Shown here: piece by piece, positions 1-9,622 of the stretch | Layout of the letters: every line of letters begins with the position of its first letter | Position numbering within the stretch: the stretch's first letter is position 1 | Source of the DNA: Prevotellaceae bacterium UBA6417 | GTDB taxonomy: Bacteria; Bacteroidota; Bacteroidia; Bacteroidales; Bacteroidaceae | Length of the DNA stretch: 38,709 nt | Reading direction: 5' to 3' | NCBI GenBank assembly: GCA_002439755.1 | Contig: DJPH01000011.1 | Coordinates: forward strand, 1-38,709 | The notes under the pieces: generated by a model | Database searches by the model: none | What the model was told of the DNA's origin: nothing | What the model saw: the letters and a program-made list of their open reading frames with translations, nothing else | Made by a program: the position numbers and the translations under genes

Positions 1-1
1 A

Positions 2-103
2 TGCCGATATTATACAACAGAAGAAAGTATCAATTTTGACCAAACGGCCCGTTTGTTCCTGCAAGAAAACGTAAGGTCCATCCATATGGATATGGAAGCT
101 TGA
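2..103 (+). CDS. Possible C-terminal end of an upstream gene (partial)
   Basis: An open frame enters from the left edge and runs 33 codons to a TGA at 101-103. The peptide (ending in RSIHMDMEA) has a plausible protein composition, but this length of open frame also arises by chance, and no family is recognisable. Between it and the next start codon (104-237) I see only a short 6-bp inverted repeat (TGAGAG at 101-106 with CTCTCA at 115-120) and no T-tract, so no terminator is called. The true end of the upstream gene may instead lie in another frame. Confidence 0.3.
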   Translation, partial: CRYYTTEESINFDQTARLFLQENVRSIHMDMEA

Positions 104-237
104 GAGGAGCGTGTCTCTCAGGCGGAAGACAATACTGCCGGGATATCCTTTCGAAAAATTCATATACATCAGAGCTATCAAGAAATAAGCGATAACTTGT
201 GCCAGACACGGGTTTGATGCCGAAAAAGATAATTGCC

Positions 238-2787
238 ATGAAAAAACTATTATTACTCATTTCCCTTTTCGGGCTTGCGCCTGTTTTAAAGGCTGAAGAC
301 AGTACTATGGTGCGTTTGAAAAGATTCTTTACGAACATTTCGGCCTATGACAATATGTATACGCAAGAAAAGGTCTATCTGCATCTTGACAATAACGGAT
401 ATTTCCCGGGAGAAAAGATATGGTTTAAAGCATACGTGCTGACTGCCGGCAGGTTGCTTCCGACCGATTTAAGCCGGATCTTATATGTAGATTTGCTGAT
501 GCCTGATGGAACAGTGTGGGACCGAAAGATATTGCCAATCCACAATGGCCGCACATATGGGGAGTTTGACCTCAGTGATCTTCTGCGTACGGGGTTTTAC
601 GAAATAAGAGCCTATACACGAGCTATGACCAATTGGGATGCTGCTTATGTCTACAGTCGCGTGATTCCCATATTCAATCCACCTAAGGATACGGTCAGCT
701 TTGCTCCTCTCGACCTTGATCTATCGGCTCCACTTTTCAAAAACAGATTGCGCAGATCGCAGCAAGCTGCTCCGCTGATAGCTCCGTCGGCGCAGCAGCA
801 GAAGGGACACATTTTGACTTTTTATCCTGAAGGCGGCAATCTTGTAAAGGGATTGCCCGGCCGTGTGGCTTTCAAGCTGACTGACGGTCGGGGGCTGCCT
901 ATTGAAGATGAACTTGTTGTTTGTGGAAATGACGACAGGCAAATTGATAAAGTCAGGCCGATACATGAGGGAATGGGACTTATAGAGTTGCCGGAGAATT
1001 GGAGTGGCGGTTATGCCGCCATTGCCGGAGAAAAGGGCGAAATGCAACGTTTCCCGTTACCAAAAGCAGTTGAAGAAGGATGCACGATGAAAGTGGAGTC
1101 GGATAGTAATGGAGACATGAAGGTTATCATCAGCCCCAATGACAGGATGCTAAATCGGAAATTGGGAATCAGCATTACATGTAGAGGAATGGCATGTTTT
1201 TTTGATACGGTGAATACAGACAGAAGTTGTATCATAAAGAAAATACCTCGGAAGCAATTGCATGATGGCATACTTCAAACAACATTGTTTACGTCGGAAG
1301 GACAAGTCGTATGTGAGCGACTTTCGTGGTGCATTCCTCAAAAACCACCGCTTGTGCTGGCAACACGTCAATCGGGCACGAGTTTCCAACCGTTCAATCC
1401 CATTGCATTGGAGTTTTACTTGAAAGATCAAAGTGGAGTCCCTCTCGAAGGCGACTTCTCCCTATCTGTACAGGATTGTGCGGGAAATATTGCGGAGAGT
1501 GGTGCCGATCTGCGCACGGACATGCTGCTCTGTTCTGATTTAAAAGGCTATATTGAACATCCTGAATATTATTTGGCTTCAAATGATGAGAAACGGCTTA
1601 AGGACTTGGATCTGTTGCTGATGGTGCAAGGATGGCGACGCTATGAGTGGAAGCAGATGTCGGGCGTCCGTCCTTTCAAGTTGAAACAACCTGCCGAGGA
1701 CAAACAGATTTTTGACGGATGGGTAGTGGATATGTCCAAGAAGCAAAGACCGTTGCCCGATTTTAATCTCAGCATGCTTCTTGTACGTTATGATGGAATA
1801 AGTTCCTTCAAGTTTTCCGACACAAAAACAAATGCTGATGGAAGCTTTGCCTTTTCATCAGACGAAGAAATATATGGAGACTTGTTGGGCAGCTTTGTTG
1901 CCACGAACGATAAGGACAAACGTTTAAAAGCGCATATACTGCTCAATCGTAACTTTTCACCGCATCCGCAGCCGTATGAATGGTTGCAATACCGCTATTT
2001 CAAATCTCCAAAGCAGCTGCCCGAGTCCGTTGTCCGAACACCGGAGACATTCAAGTGGATTGATACATTGTCGAAAGTAAGGCATTTGCCTCCGGTAAAA
2101 GTCGCTGAAAAAGAGTCGCGCTTTACACCGCCTTTTGGTACTCGTTGGACTTATTACGGGGGAGAAAATGCTGCACGTCGCGCTCACTCTTGCATATACT
2201 TTAATATAGAAGAAGAATTGCAGCAGTATCTTGATTCTGTAGGATTCGAGCCGGATATCTATGATTGGATAGAGCAGGTGATGCCTGACTTTACCCATGA
2301 AAAAGACCAGCCCGGCAAACTGACCTACAGAGGGCGTGATGTATTCATGTTCTATGATAATTTGCCATCCCCTCCGCCCAATCATACAGGTGCCATGAGC
2401 GAATTCCGCTCACTGTTTATTACAGGTGATCCGCAAGCCCCGAATATGTTCGGGAAGGTGCGCACGAGAACGACAAATAATGTGACGCTCCTGTTTTATA
2501 GTGAGGTCGGAAATGATTTTACAAATACGTTTAAAAAGGGAATGCGCAATACTGTCATACATGGCTATTCGAAAGTCAGCGACTTCTACAGTCCTGATTA
2601 TCGTGTGCGCGATACTCCTTCTTCTGCTGACCGTAGGCGTACTCTTTTTTGGTCGCCATCATTGACTACCAATAAGGACGGACGGGCATCGGTCGTATTC
2701 TTCAATAATTTCAGAGAAGGCACGCGCATAAAGATTGATGCGCAGGGTATAGCGGTCAATGGCCAGCTTTTTTCAAATGAAAACTGA
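238..2787 (+). CDS. Secreted MG2/macroglobulin-like protein
   Basis: An 849-residue protein of unknown exact role. I chose the ATG at 238 because it begins a clean signal peptide (MKKLLLLISLFGLAPVLKA); the longer frame from 199 adds 13 non-signal residues. Shortly after the signal comes the segment YTQEKVYLHLDNNGYFPGEK followed by IWFKAYVL. This is the typical opening of MG2-type beta-sandwich domains of alpha-2-macroglobulin-like proteins, common in large Bacteroidales cell-envelope proteins. A carboxypeptidase-regulatory-like segment may lie in the middle (about 510-580). The C-terminus (FWSPSLTTNKDGRASVVFFN) matches the usual end of this family. It is probably periplasmic or surface exposed. 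A role in envelope maintenance or protease trapping is inference only; no thioester motif (CxEQ) is visible. It lies just upstream of purL, which has its own promoter, so the two are probably separate units. Confidence 0.7.
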   Translation: MKKLLLLISLFGLAPVLKAEDSTMVRLKRFFTNISAYDNMYTQEKVYLHLDNNGYFPGEKIWFKAYVLTAGRLLPTDLSRILYVDLLMPDGTVWDRKILPIHNGRTYGEFDLSDLLRTGFYEIRAYTRAMTNWDAAYVYSRVIPIFNPPKDTVSFAPLDLDLSAPLFKNRLRRSQQAAPLIAPSAQQQKGHILTFYPEGGNLVKGLPGRVAFKLTDGRGLPIEDELVVCGNDDRQIDKVRPIHEGMGLIELPENWSGGYAAIAGEKGEMQRFPLPKAVEEGCTMKVESDSNGDMKVIISPNDRMLNRKLGISITCRGMACFFDTVNTDRSCIIKKIPRKQLHDGILQTTLFTSEGQVVCERLSWCIPQKPPLVLATRQSGTSFQPFNPIALEFYLKDQSGVPLEGDFSLSVQDCAGNIAESGADLRTDMLLCSDLKGYIEHPEYYLASNDEKRLKDLDLLLMVQGWRRYEWKQMSGVRPFKLKQPAEDKQIFDGWVVDMSKKQRPLPDFNLSMLLVRYDGISSFKFSDTKTNADGSFAFSSDEEIYGDLLGSFVATNDKDKRLKAHILLNRNFSPHPQPYEWLQYRYFKSPKQLPESVVRTPETFKWIDTLSKVRHLPPVKVAEKESRFTPPFGTRWTYYGGENAARRAHSCIYFNIEEELQQYLDSVGFEPDIYDWIEQVMPDFTHEKDQPGKLTYRGRDVFMFYDNLPSPPPNHTGAMSEFRSLFITGDPQAPNMFGKVRTRTTNNVTLLFYSEVGNDFTNTFKKGMRNTVIHGYSKVSDFYSPDYRVRDTPSSADRRRTLFWSPSLTTNKDGRASVVFFNNFREGTRIKIDAQGIAVNGQLFSNEN

Positions 2788-2835
2788 GCCTATGCTTTTC
2801 CTGATATTATCCGGGCGGCAATAAATATTTATACG

Positions 2836-2843
2836 TAACTTTG
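2836..2843 (+). promoter_or_regulatory. Bacteroidota -7 box for purL
   Basis: TAACTTTG, followed by CA, matches the Bacteroidota -7 consensus TAnnTTTG and lies 30 bases before the purL start. No convincing -33 TTTG is seen 19-21 bases upstream. The box overlaps the TTG of a longer purL frame, which argues against that longer start. Confidence 0.55.
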
Positions 2844-2873
2844 CACACAACCATAAAAATACAGACAATAAAT

Positions 2874-5800
2874 ATGATACAATTCTTCAAAACTACTTCG
2901 GGCAGCATTATTGCCGTTGAAAATCAGGCAATACTGCCCGAAGAATCCGTAAAAGCCTTATGCTGGCTATTTGGAGATGCGAAAGTTCTTAACGAGAAAA
3001 ATATTGAAGGTTGCTTCGTGGGACCGCGCAGAGAAATGATAACTCCTTGGAGTACAAACGCGGTAGAAATTACGCAGAATATGAATATGGGTGGCATAAC
3101 CCGCATTGAAGAGTATTTTCCTGTGAAAGACGAACAAGCTGCGTTTGACCCAATGTTGCAGCGCCTTTATCACGGTCTCGATCAGAAAATCTTTGAAACG
3201 ACGCGCAAGCCGGAACCTATACGCATTGTTGAAAACATTGAAGAAGAAAACGAAAAAGAAGGATTGGCACTTTCACCGGAAGAGATTGACTACTTGCACA
3301 AAGTAGAAAGTCAATTGGGACGAAAGCTTACCGATTCGGAAGTTTTTGGTTTTGCTCAGATTAATTCGGAGCATTGCCGTCACAAAATATTCGGTGGGAT
3401 ATTCATCATTGATGGCAAGGAAATGCCCTCCTCTCTTTTTGCGATGATAAAAAAAACGACAAAAGAGCATCCTCATAAAATAATTTCTGCCTATAAAGAC
3501 AATGTCGCCTTTGCACAGGGACCTGTTGTGGAACAGTTTGCACCTGAGGACCAAAGCACAAGCGATTATTTCGTGATAAAAGACATTGAGAGTGTCATCT
3601 CATTGAAGGCTGAAACTCATAATTTCCCTACAACGGTAGAACCTTTTAATGGCGCGGCAACCGGAACAGGTGGCGAAATACGCGACAGAATGGGCGGTGG
3701 TACAGGATCGTGGCCGATTGCAGGAACAGCAGTATACATGACTGCATATCCTCGTTTGGGCGGTGGCCGTAAATGGGAAAACATATTGCCGGTCAGGAAG
3801 TGGTTATACCAAACTCCGGAGCAGATACTGATAAAAGCTTCTAATGGCGCAAGCGACTTTGGGAACAAGTTCGGACAACCGTTGATTGCCGGATCAGTCC
3901 TTACTTTCGAACATCAGGAAAATGGCGAGAAGTATGGATATGACAAAGTCATTATGTTGGCCGGTGGAGTGGGCTACGGCACAAAGCGCGATTGCCTGAA
4001 AAAAGAGCCGCAACCAGGCAATAAAATAGTCGTAATAGGAGGCGACAACTATCGGATAGGGCTTGGCGGTGGCAGTGTGTCAAGTGTTGATACCGGACGC
4101 TATTCAAACGGGATAGAACTTAATGCCATACAAAGAGCCAATCCTGAGATGCAAAAACGTGCATATAATTTAATCCGTGCACTTTGTGAAGAAAATGTCA
4201 ATCCGATAGTTTCGATTCATGATCATGGAAGTGCGGGTCATGTTAATTGCCTTTCCGAATTAGTCGAAGACTGCGGAGGGGTTATTGATATGGAAAAACT
4301 ACCGATAGGCGATAAGACATTGTCGGCCAAGGAAATTATTGCCAATGAGAGCCAGGAACGAATGGGGTTGCTTATAGACCGGCAACATCTTGGGCATGTA
4401 CAAAAAATAGCGGAAAGAGAACGTGCTCCGATGTATGTCGTTGGTGAAACGACAGGTGATGCTCATTTTTCTTTTGTCCAAAAGGACGGAGAAAAGCCGT
4501 TTGACCTTGATGTGGCTCAAATGTTCGGTCATTCTCCTAAGACAGTCATGGTAGATGAAACAGTAGAGCGTAGCTATGAGGATGTGACCTATGAAACTTC
4601 CAATATCTCTGAATACCTGACAAATGTGCTGCAGCTGGAAGCTGTTGCATGTAAAGATTGGCTGACAAATAAGGTTGATCGTTCTGTTACAGGTAAGGTC
4701 GCAAGGCAACAGTGCCAGGGCGAATTACAATTGCCTTTAAGCGATTGTGGCGTGGTGGCTCTTGATTATCGCGGACAGAAAGGTATAGCTACGGCTTTAG
4801 GTCATGCTCCGCAAGCTGGATTGGCCAGTCCGTCAGCAGGTAGCGTGTTGTCTGTCGCAGAAGCCTTGACCAATATAGTATGGGCGCCTCTTGAAAATGG
4901 GTTGGACAGTGTTTCTCTTTCAGCCAACTGGATGTGGCCTTGCCGCTCTCAAAAAGGGGAAGATGCGCGTTTGTATGCAGCAGTGAAAGCCTTGAGTGAT
5001 TTTTGCTGTAATCTCAAAATCAACGTGCCAACCGGCAAAGACTCTCTCTCGCTAAGCCAGCAATACCCGAATGGAGAAAAAATTATCAGTCCCGGAACTG
5101 TAATAGTTTCGGCCGGAGCGGAAGTTTCCGATATAAAGCATGTAGTATCGCCTGTTCTTGTCAATAAAAAACATACGACGCTCTACCATATAGATTTTAG
5201 CTTTGATGAATTGCGCTTAGGCGGCTCTGCTTTCTCGCAGAGCTTGAATAAAGTTGGCAGTGATGTGCCGACCGTAAAAAATCCCGAATATTTCCGTGAT
5301 GCATTTAATGCAGTACAGGAGCTTGTTGGAGGACAAGTCATATTGGCTGGGCATGACATATCGGCAGGTGGACTCATTACGTGTCTTTTAGAAATGTGCT
5401 TTGCCAACGTTGAAGGCGGTCTTGAAATCAATCTTGATGGATTTAAGAACACGGATCTTGTAAAAATCTTGTTTGCTGAGAATCCGGGTATTGTTGTTCA
5501 GGTGGCTGATGAAGACCGTAGTAAGTTTAAAAACATATTGGATGAAGCCGGAGTAGGTTATCTAAAGCTTGGCAAACCGACTGATGAACGCCATATTCTC
5601 GTTAGTTATGAAGATAAGACTTACCATTTTGGTATTGATTATCTTCGTGACGTGTGGTATGAGACCAGCTATTTGCTTGATACAAAGCAAAGCTTCAATG
5701 GTCAGGCTAGCGCACGTTTTACCAATTATAAAAAACAACCGGTAGAGTTCTCTTATAACAAAAACTTCACAGGAAAACTTTTACAATATGGTATATCTCC

Positions 5801-6575
5801 GGAACGCAGAATTCCATCAGGTATTCGTGCGGCTATTATTCGTGAGAAAGGAACTAATGGAGAGCGTGAGATGGCTTATGTTCTATATTTGGCCGGTTTC
5901 GATGTGAAAGATGTAATGATGACCGACCTTATCTCAGGGCGTGAGACCTTAGATGATATCAATATGATTGTTTTCTGTGGCGGTTTTTCCAATTCAGATG
6001 TGTTAGGCTCTGCAAAAGGCTGGGCAGGTGCGTTCCTTTACAATCCAAAAGCGAAAGCTACTCTCGAACGTTTTTATGCGCGTGAGGATACTCTTTCTCT
6101 GGGTGTATGCAATGGGTGCCAGCTTATGGTGGAACTTAATTTGATTAATCCTGAGCAGAAAGAAAGGGCGCGGATGCTGCATAATGTCAGTGGCAAATTC
6201 GAAAGTGCATATTTAGGACTTACTGTGCAGACAAATAGGAGTGTAATGCTTGGAAGCTTAAGTGGAAGCAAGCTCGGGGTCTGGGTGGCTCATGGCGAAG
6301 GCCGCTTTTCGTTGCCATTACCTGAAGATCAATATAATATAGTGTTAAAATATACTTACGATGAGTATCCTGGAAATCCTAATGGCTCTGATTATGCTAC
6401 AGCTGGAATCTGTAGTGCAGACGGTCGTCATCTTGCCATGATGCCCCATCCTGAACGTGCTTTTTATCCTTGGCAATGTGCCACATATCCGTTGCAACGT
6501 AAGGAAGATGAAGTTACTCCTTGGATAGAAGCATTTGTGAATGCGCGTCAATGGGTTGAATCACACAAGAAGTAG
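2874..6575 (+). CDS. purL: Phosphoribosylformylglycinamidine synthase (large PurL type)
   Basis: Catalyses the ATP- and glutamine-dependent conversion of FGAR to FGAM, the fourth step of de novo purine synthesis, in the cytoplasm. At 1233 residues it is the single-chain type, with the PurS-like, synthetase and glutaminase parts fused. Visible in order are: an N-terminal PurS-like region; HCRHKIFGG and the ETHNFPTTVEPFNGAATGTG segment of the first synthetase half; GHDISAGG in the second half; and a C-terminal class I glutamine amidotransferase with nucleophile Cys1079 (GVCNGCQ) and His1192/Glu1194 (MPHPERAF). The start at 2874 lies about 25 bases after the probable transcription start, whereas an upstream TTG at 2841 would lie inside the promoter. 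The next gene starts 6 bases after the stop, so they are probably co-transcribed. Confidence 0.97.
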   Translation: MIQFFKTTSGSIIAVENQAILPEESVKALCWLFGDAKVLNEKNIEGCFVGPRREMITPWSTNAVEITQNMNMGGITRIEEYFPVKDEQAAFDPMLQRLYHGLDQKIFETTRKPEPIRIVENIEEENEKEGLALSPEEIDYLHKVESQLGRKLTDSEVFGFAQINSEHCRHKIFGGIFIIDGKEMPSSLFAMIKKTTKEHPHKIISAYKDNVAFAQGPVVEQFAPEDQSTSDYFVIKDIESVISLKAETHNFPTTVEPFNGAATGTGGEIRDRMGGGTGSWPIAGTAVYMTAYPRLGGGRKWENILPVRKWLYQTPEQILIKASNGASDFGNKFGQPLIAGSVLTFEHQENGEKYGYDKVIMLAGGVGYGTKRDCLKKEPQPGNKIVVIGGDNYRIGLGGGSVSSVDTGRYSNGIELNAIQRANPEMQKRAYNLIRALCEENVNPIVSIHDHGSAGHVNCLSELVEDCGGVIDMEKLPIGDKTLSAKEIIANESQERMGLLIDRQHLGHVQKIAERERAPMYVVGETTGDAHFSFVQKDGEKPFDLDVAQMFGHSPKTVMVDETVERSYEDVTYETSNISEYLTNVLQLEAVACKDWLTNKVDRSVTGKVARQQCQGELQLPLSDCGVVALDYRGQKGIATALGHAPQAGLASPSAGSVLSVAEALTNIVWAPLENGLDSVSLSANWMWPCRSQKGEDARLYAAVKALSDFCCNLKINVPTGKDSLSLSQQYPNGEKIISPGTVIVSAGAEVSDIKHVVSPVLVNKKHTTLYHIDFSFDELRLGGSAFSQSLNKVGSDVPTVKNPEYFRDAFNAVQELVGGQVILAGHDISAGGLITCLLEMCFANVEGGLEINLDGFKNTDLVKILFAENPGIVVQVADEDRSKFKNILDEAGVGYLKLGKPTDERHILVSYEDKTYHFGIDYLRDVWYETSYLLDTKQSFNGQASARFTNYKKQPVEFSYNKNFTGKLLQYGISPERRIPSGIRAAIIREKGTNGEREMAYVLYLAGFDVKDVMMTDLISGRETLDDINMIVFCGGFSNSDVLGSAKGWAGAFLYNPKAKATLERFYAREDTLSLGVCNGCQLMVELNLINPEQKERARMLHNVSGKFESAYLGLTVQTNRSVMLGSLSGSKLGVWVAHGEGRFSLPLPEDQYNIVLKYTYDEYPGNPNGSDYATAGICSADGRHLAMMPHPERAFYPWQCATYPLQRKEDEVTPWIEAFVNARQWVESHKK

Positions 6576-6581
6576 CGAAAA

Positions 6582-7880
6582 ATGAAGGCAACGATTATCA
6601 ACGATTTGATGGCGATGCTTGATGCATCACCAGTCAATTTCTTAGCTGTAAAATACATTACTGACAGACTTAATGCCGCCGGTTTTGTTGAGCTTGATAG
6701 TGCATACCCTTTTCCAAAATTAGAAGAAGGAAAAGGCTATTATATTCAAAAAAACGGATCTTCGCTCTATGCTTTCCGTAAGGGGCGTAAATCTCTTCAC
6801 GAAGAGGGCTTCAGATTGATTGCAGCCCATTGTGATTCTCCGTGTTTTCGTATTAAACCTCACCCTGAAATAGTGAAAGAAGGTGGAATCATAAGTTTAA
6901 ATACGGAACTATACGGAGGCGCTATTCTTTATACATGGTTTGATAGACCTTTGTCTCTTGCGGGTCGTGTTATCTTGAAAGGAAGTGATCCACTTCGTCC
7001 TGTAACGCGTCTCTTGCATATCAAACGTCCATTGCTTATTATACCTCATTTGGCCATTCATTTCAATCGCTTGGTCAATGAGGGCAATTCTCTAAGCAAA
7101 CAAAAGGACATGCTTCCTGTTTTAGGCTATATAAAAGGTGAGTTAGAGCACAATAATATACTCTTTCGCCTTGTTGCAAAAGAATTGAATGTAGCCATGG
7201 ATGACATATTGGATTTCGATTTGTATTTATATGATACAACACCAGCATGCACAGTTGGGCTTAATGATGATTTTATCAACAGCGGGCGTTTGGATGACCT
7301 TTCAATGGTTCATGCTGGTTTGGCAGCTTTGCTTAATAGTGATGTTTCTGATGCTACACAAGTGCTGGCCATATTTGATAATGAAGAAACAGGAAGTGGA
7401 ACAAAGCAAGGTGCACATTCTCCGGTATTACGTAGTATATTGGAGCGAATTAACTATAATGAAGGTGCTACACCCGAGAACTTTTTCCAGGCTGTTGAAC
7501 GATCGTTCATGATTTCAGCAGATAATGCGCACGGCTTGCACCCCAATTACATTGAAAAGCAAGATTTGACCAATCATCCATTGTTGGGAAAAGGTCCTGT
7601 AATCAAGTATAATGCAAATCAGAAATATGCAACCGATGCTGAATCGGCAGCTGTTTTCGCTGGGATATGTAACAACGCAAATGTGCCATTTCAATATTTT
7701 GTAAATCATAGTGACATAGCTGGAGGCTCTACTTTAGGAAACATTCTTACAGCACAACTTCCGCTTTGCGGCGTAGACATGGGCAATGCCATTTGGGCAA
7801 TGCACAGTGTCCGTGAAACGGGGGCAGTTATAGACCAAAGTTATGCCGTGCGGGCATTCACCACATTTTATAATCTATAA
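6582..7880 (+). CDS. M18 family aminopeptidase
   Basis: A cytoplasmic dinuclear zinc aminopeptidase of 432 residues, the normal length for family M18, which removes N-terminal residues (often acidic) from peptides. Metal-site motifs are visible in order: AAHCDSPCF (His83), NDDFINSGRLDD (bridging Asp), DNEETGSGT (catalytic and metal-binding Glu pair) and HSDIAGGSTLG (C-terminal His ligand). No signal peptide is seen. It follows purL by 6 bases and precedes a secreted protein by 10, so it sits inside one probable operon. The link to purine synthesis is likely only shared transcription. Substrate preference (Asp/Glu or Leu/Met) cannot be read from the sequence. Confidence 0.92.
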   Translation: MKATIINDLMAMLDASPVNFLAVKYITDRLNAAGFVELDSAYPFPKLEEGKGYYIQKNGSSLYAFRKGRKSLHEEGFRLIAAHCDSPCFRIKPHPEIVKEGGIISLNTELYGGAILYTWFDRPLSLAGRVILKGSDPLRPVTRLLHIKRPLLIIPHLAIHFNRLVNEGNSLSKQKDMLPVLGYIKGELEHNNILFRLVAKELNVAMDDILDFDLYLYDTTPACTVGLNDDFINSGRLDDLSMVHAGLAALLNSDVSDATQVLAIFDNEETGSGTKQGAHSPVLRSILERINYNEGATPENFFQAVERSFMISADNAHGLHPNYIEKQDLTNHPLLGKGPVIKYNANQKYATDAESAAVFAGICNNANVPFQYFVNHSDIAGGSTLGNILTAQLPLCGVDMGNAIWAMHSVRETGAVIDQSYAVRAFTTFYNL

Positions 7881-7890
7881 GCCGTATTAC

Positions 7891-9111
7891 ATGAAAAAAC
7901 TTTTTATATCCATATTCTTGCTAATAGCAATGTTACAAGGTGGATATGCTGCAGAAAAGAATGACTATAAGAATCCGACAGGTAAGGAATTTCCTATATT
8001 GGCATGGTTTTCTATCATAGGGGATGACAATTTGACCCCCGAACGTTATAAAGAACTTCGTAATGCCGGGTTTAATATTTCGTTTTCGCATTTCGCGACA
8101 GCCGAAGACGTTGCAAAAGGTTTGAAAGCATGCCGAAATACAGGTGTAAAGCTCATGGTGACTTGCAGCGAGCTCGAAAAGAATACGGAGGAAACAGTAA
8201 ATCGTTTTAAAAACGATAAGATGGTTGCAGGTTGGTTTCTTCGCGATGAACCCGTTGCTTCAGGCTTTTCAGAATTGCGTGCATTCCGAGATCGTGTATA
8301 TAAAGCCGACCCTAACCATATCGTTTATCTGAATTTGCTGCCAAGTATTGTATCACCTAAAGATTTAGGTACAAAAACCTATGAAGAATATGTGCAAAGG
8401 TTCGTAGACGAGGTTAACTTGTCACAAATTTCTTATGACTTCTATCCTGTTATCCAGGAAGGCGAGAAAGTGATTCTTCGCCCCCAGTTTTATGATAATT
8501 TAGAGAATGTACGACGTGTCGGGTTGCGTGCGGGACAGCCTTTTTGGGCATTCTGCTTGTCGACAGCTCATGACCCTTATCCCATACCTACCGATACGCA
8601 TTTGCGCATTGAGGCTTTCAGTGCACTTGCTTATGGAGCGCAATGCATCCAATATTTTACTTATTGGACACCAGGAACTACCGTTTGGAATTTTCACAAT
8701 GCCCCGATTGATGAAAATGGCAGACGTACTCATGTTTATTATATGGTTAAGAATTTAAATCGCGAGATACAAAATTTGGCGTGGGTGTTTCTCGGTGCGA
8801 AGTCCTTAGATGTAAGTCATACAGGTGAGAATATTCCTGAGGGAACGAAGAGGCTTACTGTTTTGCCCTCCAAAGTACATAGTGTTGAGGCTGATGGTCA
8901 AGGCGTACTGGTCTCACACTTCGTCAATGGCAGGAACCATTTTTTGATGATACTCAACCGTGACATTGATCAAGCGCAAAATGTGACTGTTAGAATGGAT
9001 AAGGGGCTAAAGCGTGTGCTCCCAACGGGGAAAACAGCCAAGCTCCCATCCGGTGGAATACAGACGGTAAATCTTACAGCCGGGAATTATGTACTTTATC
9101 AGTGGAAATAG
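7891..9111 (+). CDS. Secreted TIM-barrel glycoside hydrolase-like protein
   Basis: A 406-residue protein with a signal peptide cut after about residue 20 (QGGYA-AEK). The start at 7891 is chosen because it opens the signal sequence; the frame from 7843 runs backwards into the preceding gene. The body reads like a clan GH-A (beta/alpha)8 barrel: repeated strand-like segments (FNISFSHF, VKLMVTCS, GWFLRDEPVA, ISYDFYPV, PFWAFCLS, QCIQYFTYW). Glu120 in FLRDEPVA is a good acid/base candidate. A small C-terminal beta domain follows (HFLMILNRDIDQAQNVTVRM). It resembles GH42/GH5-like proteins of Bacteroidales, but I cannot assign a CAZy family or substrate. It was probably exported to the periplasm or surface and is co-transcribed with its neighbours. 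Confidence 0.65.
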   Translation: MKKLFISIFLLIAMLQGGYAAEKNDYKNPTGKEFPILAWFSIIGDDNLTPERYKELRNAGFNISFSHFATAEDVAKGLKACRNTGVKLMVTCSELEKNTEETVNRFKNDKMVAGWFLRDEPVASGFSELRAFRDRVYKADPNHIVYLNLLPSIVSPKDLGTKTYEEYVQRFVDEVNLSQISYDFYPVIQEGEKVILRPQFYDNLENVRRVGLRAGQPFWAFCLSTAHDPYPIPTDTHLRIEAFSALAYGAQCIQYFTYWTPGTTVWNFHNAPIDENGRRTHVYYMVKNLNREIQNLAWVFLGAKSLDVSHTGENIPEGTKRLTVLPSKVHSVEADGQGVLVSHFVNGRNHFLMILNRDIDQAQNVTVRMDKGLKRVLPTGKTAKLPSGGIQTVNLTAGNYVLYQWK

Positions 9112-9135
9112 GATAGGGCATTTTAAGTTCAAGTA

Positions 9136-9600
9136 ATGATGGCGTTTTACGTTTGGCTGGGTATAGCACTATTACTTTTTATCTTGGAGATAATTACATC
9201 TTCAACTTTTGCGCTGCTGTGTTTTGCTGTAGGCTCAATCGTGGCGGCTCTAATTGGTTTGCTTGGATCCAATGAGATATGGCAGGTAGTAGGTTTTACC
9301 ATAACATCTCTTTTGCTTTTCGTCTGCATACGTCCTATGTTACTCAGCCGGTTGGACAAACGCAGCCAATCGCGTCCCAAAACCAATGCTGAGGCTCTTA
9401 TTGGCCGTATAGCTAAAGTTGTGGAACCGATTGATGGACACAGTCCGGGGCGAATAATTGTAGATGGCGACAATTGGCAGGCAGTCTCGTCTGATAATCA
9501 GCCTGTCAAGATGGGCGAGGAAGTTGTCATCGAAAGTATAGATAGCATCATTCTTACCGTAAAGCGCATAGGTGAAACCTCGTCCGACAAATTACAATAG
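9136..9600 (+). CDS. NfeD-like membrane protein
   Basis: A short NfeD protein of 154 residues. Two to three hydrophobic helices fill residues 4-72 (WLGIALLLFILEIITS; LCFAVGSIVAALIGLLG; FTITSLLLFVCI), followed by a soluble OB-fold-like domain (ALIGRIAKVVEPIDGHSPGR through VVIESIDSIILTVKRI). NfeD proteins are typically encoded beside SPFH-domain proteins, and this holds here: the SPFH gene begins 22 bases downstream. The pair is thought to organise membrane microdomains; that role is family knowledge, not visible in the sequence. The second ATG (9139) is an equally possible start. Confidence 0.9.
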   Translation: MMAFYVWLGIALLLFILEIITSSTFALLCFAVGSIVAALIGLLGSNEIWQVVGFTITSLLLFVCIRPMLLSRLDKRSQSRPKTNAEALIGRIAKVVEPIDGHSPGRIIVDGDNWQAVSSDNQPVKMGEEVVIESIDSIILTVKRIGETSSDKLQ

Positions 9601-9622
9601 ATTAATACTAAAACTATAAATC

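Noticed and set aside
191..204. GATAACTTGTGCCA repeated exactly at 24365-24378 in the rpsL leader
   Set aside because: A 14-base match between two places in a 38.7-kb window is expected about this often by chance, and the flanks are unrelated.
2841..2873. TTG start giving purL 11 extra residues
   Set aside because: The codon is part of the TAACTTTG promoter box, and the family start MIQFFKTT lies at 2874.
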